DNA of 64,000 bases, taken from an uncultured Blastocatellia bacterium (lineage in GTDB: Bacteria > Acidobacteriota > Blastocatellia > Chloracidobacteriales > Chloracidobacteriaceae). Positions 49,966 to 57,877 of this stretch are shown one piece after another. The stretch covers positions 1 to 64,000 of the forward strand of contig CALGZC010000033.1 in NCBI GenBank assembly GCA_937934745.1. Direction: 5' to 3'. Position 1 is the stretch's first letter. Each line of letters opens with the position of its first letter. A program made the position numbers and the translations under genes. The notes below the pieces were generated by a model that ran no database searches, was not told the origin of the DNA, and saw nothing but the letters and a program-made list of their open reading frames with translations.

Positions 49966-50661
49966 ATGCGATGCGCGGATGCCCGCCATCGGCGGCTTTG
50001 GCTGGGGGCGCTTCTTCTGGGGCTGGCGCTACTGCCCGCGCCGACCGGCGCCCGTAGCCAAGCCGAGGGGCGGACAGAGTATCTGATGGTCGGTTACGCT
50101 CCCAAGGGGCGCATTCCCGGCGTCGCCGTCTATCGGAATGAAGACGGCACGCTGCGCGGCCGGTGGACCACCGGCCAGGCCCAGGGGCGGATTCTGTCCG
50201 AAACAGCTACCCCGGAGGCGCTTGCTGATGGCATTGAAGGCGCCTATGCGACGACTGGCGCCAATCCCGACGGGCGAGCCTATCGCGGCAAACTCGGCAT
50301 TCGCAAAATCGCGGATAAGGTTTACGCCCTGACCTGGACGAATGGCGACACCGGCATCGGCCTTCTTGCCGGGCAGGCGCTAATTGTCGGCTACGGCGAG
50401 CAGGCGGGCGTGGCGCTCTACGCTCTGAAGCCCGACGGCAGCGGCGATGGCGGGTGGACGACGGTCGCCGCTGGCGGGGGCATCGGGCGCGAGCGGTTCT
50501 ACGGCGGCGGCGGGTTGACGGCGACCCATCGCGTGGCAGGGACGCGCCCCGACGGGACGCCCTACGAAGCGACGGTCACAATCACAAAGGAAGGAAGCGC
50601 CTACCGTTTGGCGTGGTCAACAGGCGAAGTCGGCATCGGGCTGTTGACCGCCGCCAGGTAG
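49966..50661 (+). CDS. Secreted two-repeat protein inserted in the nuo cluster
   Basis: I do not recognise the family. The 231-residue protein begins with a signal peptide (LWLGALLLGLALLPAPTGA). The rest consists of two repeats of about 90-95 residues (about 40-135 and 139-229). Each starts MVGY or IVGY, then GVAVY/GVALY, a G-W-TT segment, a PDG-x-x-Y turn, and ends with a W-x-x-G-(D/E)-x-GIGLL motif (TWTNGDTGIGLL and AWSTGEVGIGLL). It lies six bases after nuoJ and 15 bases before nuoK, so it is co-transcribed. It is exported, presumably to the periplasm, where the P side of complex I is. A role with complex I is inference only. Confidence 0.85.
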   Translation: MRCADARHRRLWLGALLLGLALLPAPTGARSQAEGRTEYLMVGYAPKGRIPGVAVYRNEDGTLRGRWTTGQAQGRILSETATPEALADGIEGAYATTGANPDGRAYRGKLGIRKIADKVYALTWTNGDTGIGLLAGQALIVGYGEQAGVALYALKPDGSGDGGWTTVAAGGGIGRERFYGGGGLTATHRVAGTRPDGTPYEATVTITKEGSAYRLAWSTGEVGIGLLTAAR

Positions 50662-50676
50662 CGCAAGGCGGCGACT

Positions 50677-50979
50677 ATGGTTCCGTTATCGTGGTATCTC
50701 ATCCTCAGCGCGGCGCTGTTCGCCATCGGCGCCGTCGGGGTGTTTGTCAAAAACAACATCATCTCGACCCTGCTGTGCCTGGAGCTGATGCTCAACGCGG
50801 CGAATCTGGCGTTTGTCGCGTTTTCGATCTTTCAGGGGACGATTGAAGGGCAACTGTTCGTCATTCTGGTGATGGCGGTGGCGGCGGCGGAAGCCGGCGT
50901 CGGGCTGGCCATCGTCATTGCGCTGTTTCGCAATCGGGAGACGCTGGATGTGGATGAATCGAGCCTCCTCAAGCTCTAA
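50677..50979 (+). CDS. nuoK: NADH-quinone oxidoreductase subunit K
   Basis: NuoK has three membrane helices and carries two Glu residues needed for proton transfer. The 100-residue protein shows [18 protein letters not shown] and [18 protein letters not shown], both family signatures with the conserved Glu. ATG 50677 gives the usual length. It lies between the secreted repeat protein and nuoL. Confidence 0.94.
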   Translation: MVPLSWYLILSAALFAIGAVGVFVKNNIISTLLCLELMLNAANLAFVAFSIFQGTIEGQLFVILVMAVAAAEAGVGLAIVIALFRNRETLDVDESSLLKL

Positions 50980-51039
50980 CCCGCACTGTCATTCGCGCCC
51001 TGTCCGCGCCGGCCGGCGGATGGGGCTTCATGGACCGGC

Positions 51040-52974
51040 ATGCTAACCCTGATGATTGTGGCGCCGCTGGTCGGCGCGCTTATCCTGACCTTGGCCGGCC
51101 GCCGTCTCGGCGAGCGCCTGACGGGCGTCATCGCCTGCTTGTCCGTCGCGGTCGCGGCCGGATGCGCGTTTGTCGCTTTCTTCTCGAGGCTGCTCCCCGC
51201 CGCGCCGGATGCTGAAGGCGTCCGGCGCGTGACCGAGCGGCTGGGAACGTGGTTCAGCGTCGGGAGCTTCAGCGCCGACTTTGGGCTTGTTCTCGATCCG
51301 CTCTCGGGCGTCATGGCGCTGTTCATCACCGGCGTCGGGTTGCTGATCCACGTGTTCGCCACCGGCTACATGCATGGCGACGCCGGGTACGCGCGGTTTT
51401 TCGCTGCCCTGAACCTGTTTGTCGCCGCGATGCTGACGCTGGTCCTGGCCGACAATCTGTTGTTGCTGTTTGTCGGCTGGGAGGGCGTCGGCGTTTGCTC
51501 CTACTTGCTGATCGGTCACTACTTCACGCGCGACGAGGCCGCGGACGCCGCGCGCAAGGCATTTGTCTATAACCGCATCGGCGACGCCGGCCTCGTCTTG
51601 GCGACCTTGGCGCTCTTTACCCAGGCGGGAAGCGTCAGCTTCGCAGCCATCGCCCGCTGGGCGGCGCAGCAGCCGGTGGAGGCGCTCGGCTGGGCGGCGG
51701 TCGGCGCGGGCGGATTGACGACCGTCGGCCTGCTGTTGCTGCTGGGCGTGGCGGGGAAGAGCGCGCAGATTCCGCTCTTCGTCTGGCTGCCGGACGCCAT
51801 GGCCGGCCCGACGCCCGTTTCGGCCCTGATCCATGCCGCGACGATGGTCACGGCCGGCGTCTATCTGCTTGTCCGGCTGAACGTCGTGTTCCTGCGCGCG
51901 CCGACGGCGCTGATGGTCGTCGCCGTTGTCGGCGCAGCGACAGCGCTCATGGCGGCGACGATTGCCCTGGGGCAGGATGACATCAAGAAAGTCCTGGCCT
52001 ACTCGACGGTTTCCCAGTTGGGCCTGATGGTCATGGCATGCGGGGCGGGGGCGTTCACCGCCGGGCTGTTTCACGTCACGACCCACGCCTTCTTCAAAGC
52101 CCTGCTCTTTCTGGGCGCGGGCAGCGTGATTCACGCGCTGCACGAGGAGCAACATCTGCGTCGCATGGGGGGGCTGCGGCAATTCATGCCGGTCACGTAC
52201 TGGACGATGACCGCCGGGTGGCTGGCCATTGCCGGCTTTCCCCTGTTTGCGGGTTTTTTCAGCAAGGACGAAATCCTGTTGGAAACTTTCACGTCGGCCG
52301 TCTTGCCGGGCGGCTTGGCGAAGGCCCTCTGGGCGGTCGGCTTGCTGACCTCGTTTTTGACGGCGTTGTACATGACGCGCCTGATGGCGCTGACCTTTCA
52401 CGGCGAGCCGCGCGAGGCCGTCGCCCACGTTCAGCCGCATGAGTCGCCGCCGGTCATGACCGCGCCGCTGGTCGCGCTGGCGCTCTTGTCGGTCCTGGGC
52501 GGGGCGCTGGGCTTGCCGGAGGCGTTCGGTCAGCATCCGTGGATGCGCGAGTTTCTGACGCCCCTGGTGGCTGCGCCGTCCGAGTTCGCCCGCGAAGCGG
52601 CTTCGCATGCGCTGGAGCTGGCCCTGATGGGCGTTTCAACCGTCGTCGCGCTGGCCGGCCTGGCTGCCGGATGGCTGTTCTTCACGCGCCGCCCGCTGTG
52701 GGAAGCGCCGCGCGTCTGGCAGGCGAAGTACTGGGTGGATGAAGCGTATGAGGCGGCGATTGCCCGTCCGTTGAGGTTGCTCGCCGAGCGCGGCCTATGG
52801 CTTGGGCTGGATGTTTCCATCCTGGATGGGCTGGTCGGCGGCGTCGGGCGCAGCCTGGCCGGCCTTGGCGCGACGCTGCGCGACATGCAGTCCGGCTACG
52901 CCCGCGGCTACGTCGTCATGATCTTCATCGCGGCGCTGTTGATTCTGAGTTATTTCGTTTTCGGTCAAGGATAA
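51040..52974 (+). CDS. nuoL: NADH-quinone oxidoreductase subunit L
   Basis: NuoL is the large antiporter-like proton-pumping subunit at the end of the membrane arm. The 644-residue protein has FVGWEGVGVCSYLLIGHYF (conserved Glu), KSAQIPLFVWLPDAMAGPTPVSALIHAATMVTAGVYL and HVTTHAFFKALLFLGAGSVIH (conserved Lys and His), plus a C-terminal lateral-helix region. The start ATG 51040 is 60 bases after nuoK and the stop is four bases before nuoM. Confidence 0.95.
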   Translation: MLTLMIVAPLVGALILTLAGRRLGERLTGVIACLSVAVAAGCAFVAFFSRLLPAAPDAEGVRRVTERLGTWFSVGSFSADFGLVLDPLSGVMALFITGVGLLIHVFATGYMHGDAGYARFFAALNLFVAAMLTLVLADNLLLLFVGWEGVGVCSYLLIGHYFTRDEAADAARKAFVYNRIGDAGLVLATLALFTQAGSVSFAAIARWAAQQPVEALGWAAVGAGGLTTVGLLLLLGVAGKSAQIPLFVWLPDAMAGPTPVSALIHAATMVTAGVYLLVRLNVVFLRAPTALMVVAVVGAATALMAATIALGQDDIKKVLAYSTVSQLGLMVMACGAGAFTAGLFHVTTHAFFKALLFLGAGSVIHALHEEQHLRRMGGLRQFMPVTYWTMTAGWLAIAGFPLFAGFFSKDEILLETFTSAVLPGGLAKALWAVGLLTSFLTALYMTRLMALTFHGEPREAVAHVQPHESPPVMTAPLVALALLSVLGGALGLPEAFGQHPWMREFLTPLVAAPSEFAREAASHALELALMGVSTVVALAGLAAGWLFFTRRPLWEAPRVWQAKYWVDEAYEAAIARPLRLLAERGLWLGLDVSILDGLVGGVGRSLAGLGATLRDMQSGYARGYVVMIFIAALLILSYFVFGQG

Positions 52975-52978
52975 GCGC

Positions 52979-54484
52979 GTGACGTTTCCCGATATGTTGC
53001 TCGATGCTGGCTCTTTGCTTGTCTGGCTGGTAGCGCTGCCGCTCGTCGGGGCGCTGGCGCTGGTCGTTCTGACGGCGACCTCGATGGAACTGGGGCGGCG
53101 CTATGCCCTGACGACGGCGCTGGCTGCGGCGCTGCTGACGTTTGGGCTGTCATTGCGCTTGATTGCGCGGCACGCCGATCCCGCGCTGGTCGTCAATGCG
53201 CCGTGGATTCCGACGCTGGGCGTCAATTGGCACTTGGCGGCGGATGGCCTCAGCCTCTGGCTGATCTTGCTGACCACGCTGCTTACGCCGTTGGCGATGC
53301 TGGCGAGCGCGGCGATTGTCACGCGCCGTCCGGCGTATTTTCTGCTGCTGCTGTTGTTTGAAAGCGGTCTCGTCGGCGTTTTTCTGGCGCGCGATTTGGT
53401 GACGTTTTACGTTTTCTGGGAAGTCGTCCTCATCCCGGCCTACTTTTTGATCGGCATGTGGGGCGGGGAAAACCGCCGGGCGGCGGTGACGAAGTTCTTT
53501 CTCTACACGGTCGCGGGCAGCTTGCTGATGCTGGCTGCCATCATCGGGTTATACGTCGGGCACGGCGCGGCGACCGGGCGCTACACCTTTGATGTGGAGA
53601 CGCTCGTCGCCGCCCGCAACGTAATCCCGGCGGAAACGCGCCAGTGGTGCTTCTGGGGCTTCGCCGCGGCGTTTTTCGTCAAGATTCCGCTTTTCCCGCT
53701 GCATACCTGGCAGGCGGATACCTATGCGGAAGCGCCGACGCCGGTCGCCGCGCTGCTGTCGGGCGCGATGTCGAAAATGGGCACCTACGCCCTGGTTCGC
53801 TTCGGCGTCGGCCTCTTTCCCGATATCGCCCGCGAATGGGCGACGCTGATGCTGACGCTGGCCGTGGTCAGCATTCTGCACGGCGCGCTGGCGGCGCTGG
53901 CGCAGACCGACCTGAAGCGCTTGCTTGCCTATTCGTCGTTGAGCCACCTGGGGTTTGTGACGCTGGGCGTGTTTTCGTTCACGACATACGGCGTCGAAGG
54001 CGCCATGTTTCACATGGCGGCGCATGGGGTGACTACGGCGGCGCTCTTCTTGCTGGTGGCCATGCTTGAAGCCCGCCGAAAAACAACGGCGCTGGCGGAT
54101 TTTGGCGGCTTGGCGGGCGCCATGCCGCGCTTTGCCTTCCTGATGGTGGTGGCCAGCCTGGCCTCGGCCGGCGTGCCGCTGACCAACGGCTTCATCGGCG
54201 AGTTTCTGACCTTGCTAGGCGCGTTTACGGTCGCGCCCGGGTTCGCCGTCGCGGCGGCCGGCGGGATGATTTTGTCAGCCGTCTATTTGCTGACGGCCGC
54301 GCGGCGGACGCTGTTCGGTTGCAGCGCATCGCTGTTTGAAGCGCCAGATATGGACTGGCGTGAAACGCTCGCCGTCGCGCCGCTGGTCGCGCTGATGCTC
54401 GTGATGGGCGTTGCGCCGCAGCTTTTCCTCCGGCCGACCCGTCCGGCCGTGCCGCCGGAGGCCGTTGCTGTTTCCCGTTCGTGA
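52979..54484 (+). CDS. nuoM: NADH-quinone oxidoreductase subunit M
   Basis: NuoM is the second antiporter-like proton-pumping subunit. The 501-residue protein contains FYVFWEVVLIPAYFLIGMWGG (conserved Glu), KIPLFPLHTWQADTYAEAPTPVAALLSGAMSKMGTYALVRF and LLAYSSLSHLGFVTLG. GTG 52979 is four bases after the nuoL stop; an internal ATG at 52994 is possible. No nuoN follows; the next gene is on the opposite strand. Confidence 0.94.
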   Translation: MTFPDMLLDAGSLLVWLVALPLVGALALVVLTATSMELGRRYALTTALAAALLTFGLSLRLIARHADPALVVNAPWIPTLGVNWHLAADGLSLWLILLTTLLTPLAMLASAAIVTRRPAYFLLLLLFESGLVGVFLARDLVTFYVFWEVVLIPAYFLIGMWGGENRRAAVTKFFLYTVAGSLLMLAAIIGLYVGHGAATGRYTFDVETLVAARNVIPAETRQWCFWGFAAAFFVKIPLFPLHTWQADTYAEAPTPVAALLSGAMSKMGTYALVRFGVGLFPDIAREWATLMLTLAVVSILHGALAALAQTDLKRLLAYSSLSHLGFVTLGVFSFTTYGVEGAMFHMAAHGVTTAALFLLVAMLEARRKTTALADFGGLAGAMPRFAFLMVVASLASAGVPLTNGFIGEFLTLLGAFTVAPGFAVAAAGGMILSAVYLLTAARRTLFGCSASLFEAPDMDWRETLAVAPLVALMLVMGVAPQLFLRPTRPAVPPEAVAVSRS

Positions 54485-54600
54485 GTGTGCAAACAGCCAT
54501 CACATGGTGGGTCACAAGGGAGTGTCTTTGACGTGCGGGTGGTTGTCCGCCTGCCCCGGACGACCGGGTTGGCCCGCGCATCATCTCTCCAGAACGGCCA

Positions 54601-55707
54601 CTAACGTATTGTGCGCGCTTGGGCGAGGAAAGAGCCCAGAAACTGCGCCACCTCCAGCTTTTCCGCCGCGGTGGCGGCGGCAGTCACTTCAACATGACCG
54701 ACTGCCAGAGTCACGAGAACGCGGCATCGGTCGCCCAGCGCCTGTGCCAGCCACTGCGTCTCGGACGGGGGGATGACGGCATCGTTGGCACCGTGAACGA
54801 GAAACACCGGACAGTGAATGTGTTTAAGGACGTGATGCGGGGAGACGGCGCGCAATGCCGCCGTTCGTTGCGCAACCTGGGAAAGGATCATCGGGGAAAC
54901 AGCGGCACAATCGCCTTCAAAGAGTTTTGTGATGATTGCCTGTCCGGCGGGAGACATCCGTTCCGCCGCCAAGCGCGCTTGGTCAGGTTGTCCCCATAAC
55001 TGGAAGCGGAGGGACATGCGTCCGGCCTCCCGGTCGGTAGGTGGGAAAATTGCTTCTACATAGGTGTAAGCAAGTAATAGGACGCCGTACGGGTCGGCCT
55101 TCCGGTACACGGTCTCGCCCTGCGGTGTACGGATTTCGTTTGTCAGCAGGAAGCGCGTCACCCGTTGCAGGTCGTCATGGGCTCCAACGGCCAGGACGTA
55201 GCCGATCTCAGGTGCAAACCGGCGGTCGGCAGCCGCCATCAAACACAAGCCTCCGGCAAACGACAGTCCCATGACGCCGACCCGTCTTCCGAACCGGCGA
55301 CGCAGTGTTTTGGCCGACCAGCCAATGATCTCGATGGCGTCTTGTTCAATGCGGTAGTCGGCCAGGGACTGTATGTGTGGCGTCAGGACCATCAACCCGG
55401 CTGCGGCCAATGTGTGGGCAAAGGTTCTCAGTCGCGCTTCGTCAGCGCCGTCCCGGTGGACACCGTGTACCAGAACGATTGTCGGAACGTCGGTGAGCCC
55501 TTCCGGGCGGTACAACCAAGCGCGCACCGGGCCGCGGGGCGTCGCCACAACGTGCGCCGCCGTGGTCACCTGATGGGTGGTTGGTAGGAATCGATCCTGT
55601 CCCCCGGGTGTACTCGGCGCTCCACGGCACACGATCAGGGTGAGGAGGGTAGCCCAGGCGACCCACTGAACTGGTAGTTGAGACCGCCGGTGCCGTGGGC
55701 CGATCAT
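54601..55707 (-). CDS. Exported alpha/beta hydrolase
   Basis: The 368-residue protein has a hydrophobic N-terminus (WVAWATLLTLIVCRG), so it is exported or anchored, and an alpha/beta hydrolase core: VPTIVLVHGVHRDG, GVMGLSFAGGLCLMAA (nucleophile), VHGANDAVIPPSE (Asp) and VGHVEV (His). It resembles dienelactone-hydrolase-like or acyl hydrolases; the substrate is unknown. Its start overlaps the stop of the RodZ-like gene (ATGA), so the two are coupled. Confidence 0.82.
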   Translation of the reverse strand: MIGPRHRRSQLPVQWVAWATLLTLIVCRGAPSTPGGQDRFLPTTHQVTTAAHVVATPRGPVRAWLYRPEGLTDVPTIVLVHGVHRDGADEARLRTFAHTLAAAGLMVLTPHIQSLADYRIEQDAIEIIGWSAKTLRRRFGRRVGVMGLSFAGGLCLMAAADRRFAPEIGYVLAVGAHDDLQRVTRFLLTNEIRTPQGETVYRKADPYGVLLLAYTYVEAIFPPTDREAGRMSLRFQLWGQPDQARLAAERMSPAGQAIITKLFEGDCAAVSPMILSQVAQRTAALRAVSPHHVLKHIHCPVFLVHGANDAVIPPSETQWLAQALGDRCRVLVTLAVGHVEVTAAATAAEKLEVAQFLGSFLAQARTIR

Positions 55708-56522
55708 CGGATGGTAGGCTCAGGAGTCAGTCGTCCGATGAGGCTTGTTTCAAGCATATCGGGTGTAATAACCGCCCGCTTCACCGTGATCCCATCGCGT
55801 GACGGTAGCTGGAGTGGGCGGCCATTCACCGTGACAGAAACGAACGGTAGTGCGCCTAGCGAAAGGACGATTTTTTCTTTCGCCCGGTAAAGCCGCACAT
55901 CATCGGGTAGGAGAACAAACTCTTCTGGTTTTCCATCGTCAAGTTGGACGCGCGTCCAACATTTACCGGTAGCGCGTAGCTCAAGCGTTAGCCCCTCTGC
56001 CGGCGTGGTCGCCGGCGGAGGCGTGGTAGGTGAGGGCGGAGGTGTCGCGGTCGGGGGCGGTGGAGGAGCCTCTGTCTGGGCAGCCTGAGGCGTTGCCGGC
56101 TGAGTTGTTGTAAAGGCGACCAGTAGGTTGCTCAGGACGTGCGTCCAATCAGGAAAAGCATAGGTTGTGCCGGCAACAACGACGACAAGAACCGCCAAAC
56201 TGAGTCCGAACAGAAGGGCATTGCCCGTTTTCGGCAGCGGTGCGGTGTCCGGGGTACAACTCACCTCTTCGTCGGTTGGGATGCGTGGGCTGCCCGACTG
56301 CCGTTCGTAGAGCTGAAGCGCACGGGTTTCATCGTAGTTGATCGCCTTGGCCAGTTGGCGGACGAACGAACGATTGTACAGCTCCCCAGGCAGCTCACGG
56401 TAGTCGTCACGTTCGATGGCGTGTAAAAAGCGAATGGGGATGTTGGTGGCCTTGGATATGTCGTCGAGCGACTTGCCACAGGCCTCGCGCTGTTGTTTGA
56501 GTTCCTGACCCAGTGTTGCCAT
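55704..56522 (-). CDS. rodZ: RodZ-like helix-turn-helix membrane protein
   Basis: RodZ anchors the MreB cytoskeleton in rod-shaped bacteria. From ATG 56522 the protein has 272 residues: a cytoplasmic HTH domain (LGQELKQQREACGKSLDDIS, TNIPIRFLHAIERDDYRELP), one membrane helix (LFGLSLAVLVVVVAGTTYAF), a Pro/Thr-rich periplasmic linker (about 150-175), and a C-terminal DUF4115-type beta domain (LELRATGKCWTRVQLDDGK). It is followed by the coupled alpha/beta hydrolase. No mre genes are nearby. The earlier start at 56612 adds 30 residues. Confidence 0.85.
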   Translation of the reverse strand: MATLGQELKQQREACGKSLDDISKATNIPIRFLHAIERDDYRELPGELYNRSFVRQLAKAINYDETRALQLYERQSGSPRIPTDEEVSCTPDTAPLPKTGNALLFGLSLAVLVVVVAGTTYAFPDWTHVLSNLLVAFTTTQPATPQAAQTEAPPPPPTATPPPSPTTPPPATTPAEGLTLELRATGKCWTRVQLDDGKPEEFVLLPDDVRLYRAKEKIVLSLGALPFVSVTVNGRPLQLPSRDGITVKRAVITPDMLETSLIGRLTPEPTIR

Positions 56523-56706
56523 TGGCGCATCTCCTGCTCCGTCCTGTTGGGCGCAAAGGCATGGGCCTGCTTGCTCTTCTTGTGCAGCCTGTGAAAGACT
56601 GCCTGCCGGCACTCACGTTTGTGATGGTAGTCATCTACTTTGACAGGTGTCAAATCAGGATGCGTGGCCGGGTTGTTTCAAACACTAAGAGTCAAGATGT
56701 GATGGT

Positions 56707-57222
56707 ATGACGTGCGGCAGCCGGCGTAGGTTTTTATATGGCTTATTGGGCATGGTCAGTTTCATCGGCGGTTGCAAGCGTGAGACGCTGCCCACCAGAC
56801 AAGCTTCAGGAGAACCAAAACTAGTCGTACCACCACCCCAAGAGCTGCCCTCCTGTCCGGTGTGCGGCATGCCGGTGTTGCCTGATGAAAATGAGAACCG
56901 CTTTGAGGCGACGATCCCCAACCGGCCACCGGTGCCGCTGTGCTCGGCTGTGTGTGCCGTCGTGTACACCGACCGGCATCCTGAAGTCACCCGCCTTGAC
57001 GTGTTTGACTATCAGCGCCGCACGCTCGTACCGGCCATGACGGCGTTTCACCTCTACGAATCCCGGTTGGAGGTGCGTGCCGCCATGCCGCCTATCACGG
57101 CATCTTTTGCCGTGCGTGATGATGCCGAAGCAGTTCGCCGGAAGTACGGCGGGCGTTTGTTGACATGGGAGAAACTCAAACGCGAAATCCGCCGGACGGA
57201 GTACTACCGAACTTCGCCCTAG
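56707..57222 (+). CDS. NosL-like Cys-rich lipoprotein with Tat-type signal
   Basis: The 171-residue protein starts with a twin-arginine motif SRRRFLYGLL and a lipobox ending at Cys23 (FIGGC), so it is a lipoprotein probably exported folded by the Tat pathway. It has CPVCGM (50-55), the copper-binding motif of NosL, and a further pair, Cys79 and Cys83 (PLCSAVCAVVY). NosL proteins deliver copper to nitrous oxide reductase; I see no nos genes here, so it may serve another cupro-enzyme. Maf follows after 13 bases. The assignment is from motifs. Confidence 0.65.
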   Translation: MTCGSRRRFLYGLLGMVSFIGGCKRETLPTRQASGEPKLVVPPPQELPSCPVCGMPVLPDENENRFEATIPNRPPVPLCSAVCAVVYTDRHPEVTRLDVFDYQRRTLVPAMTAFHLYESRLEVRAAMPPITASFAVRDDAEAVRRKYGGRLLTWEKLKREIRRTEYYRTSP

Positions 57223-57235
57223 GTCCTGACTGCTT

Positions 57236-57823
57236 ATGAAGCTGATTCTGGCTTCGGCCTCACCGCGTCGGGTGGAACTCCTGGCCATGGCCGGTTATGT
57301 CTTTGAGGTTTCCCCGACCGACGTGGATGAAACGCCGCAATCCACAGAGACGTCGGAAGCGTATGTCCAGCGGATTGCGTTGGCAAAAGCCAGGGCGGTT
57401 CGGTGCGCCGAACCGGCGCTGGTTCTCGGAGCCGATACCACCGTTGTTCTCGATGGAGAACTCCTCGGAAAACCGGCTTCGGCGGCCGATGCCACACGCA
57501 TGCTCCGTCGCCTCAGTGGGCGCTGGCACGAGGTGGTCACAGGGGTTGCCATCCGGCGCCTGCCGGATGATGTGCAGCTTGTCACGTATGAGCGAACGGT
57601 GGTGGTTTTTGATGAACTATCGGACGACTGGATTCGCGACTATGTCGCTTCCGGTGAGCCTTTTGGGAAGGCCGGGGCGTATGCCATTCAAGGTCGCGGC
57701 GGCACGCGGATTACCCGCATTGAGGGCAACTACCACAATGTTGTTGGCTTACCGGTGAGTACCGTGATCAGGTTGCTTGGTGAACAGGGGGTTGGCTGTC
57801 CAACCTCCGGGATCCTCCCTTGA
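57236..57823 (+). CDS. maf: Maf-family nucleoside triphosphate pyrophosphatase
   Basis: Maf proteins hydrolyse non-canonical or pyrimidine nucleoside triphosphates (house-cleaning) and affect septation. The 195-residue protein shows LILASASPRRVELLAMAG (nucleotide-binding start), ADTTVVLDGELLGKPASAADATRMLRRLSG and GKAGAYAIQGRGG. It is complete. It lies 13 bases after the NosL-like gene. Confidence 0.93.
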   Translation: MKLILASASPRRVELLAMAGYVFEVSPTDVDETPQSTETSEAYVQRIALAKARAVRCAEPALVLGADTTVVLDGELLGKPASAADATRMLRRLSGRWHEVVTGVAIRRLPDDVQLVTYERTVVVFDELSDDWIRDYVASGEPFGKAGAYAIQGRGGTRITRIEGNYHNVVGLPVSTVIRLLGEQGVGCPTSGILP

Positions 57824-57877
57824 CAGGAAGACGCTGACGGCGCGCGCGGCGCACAGATCACGTGCATACAGCACAGG

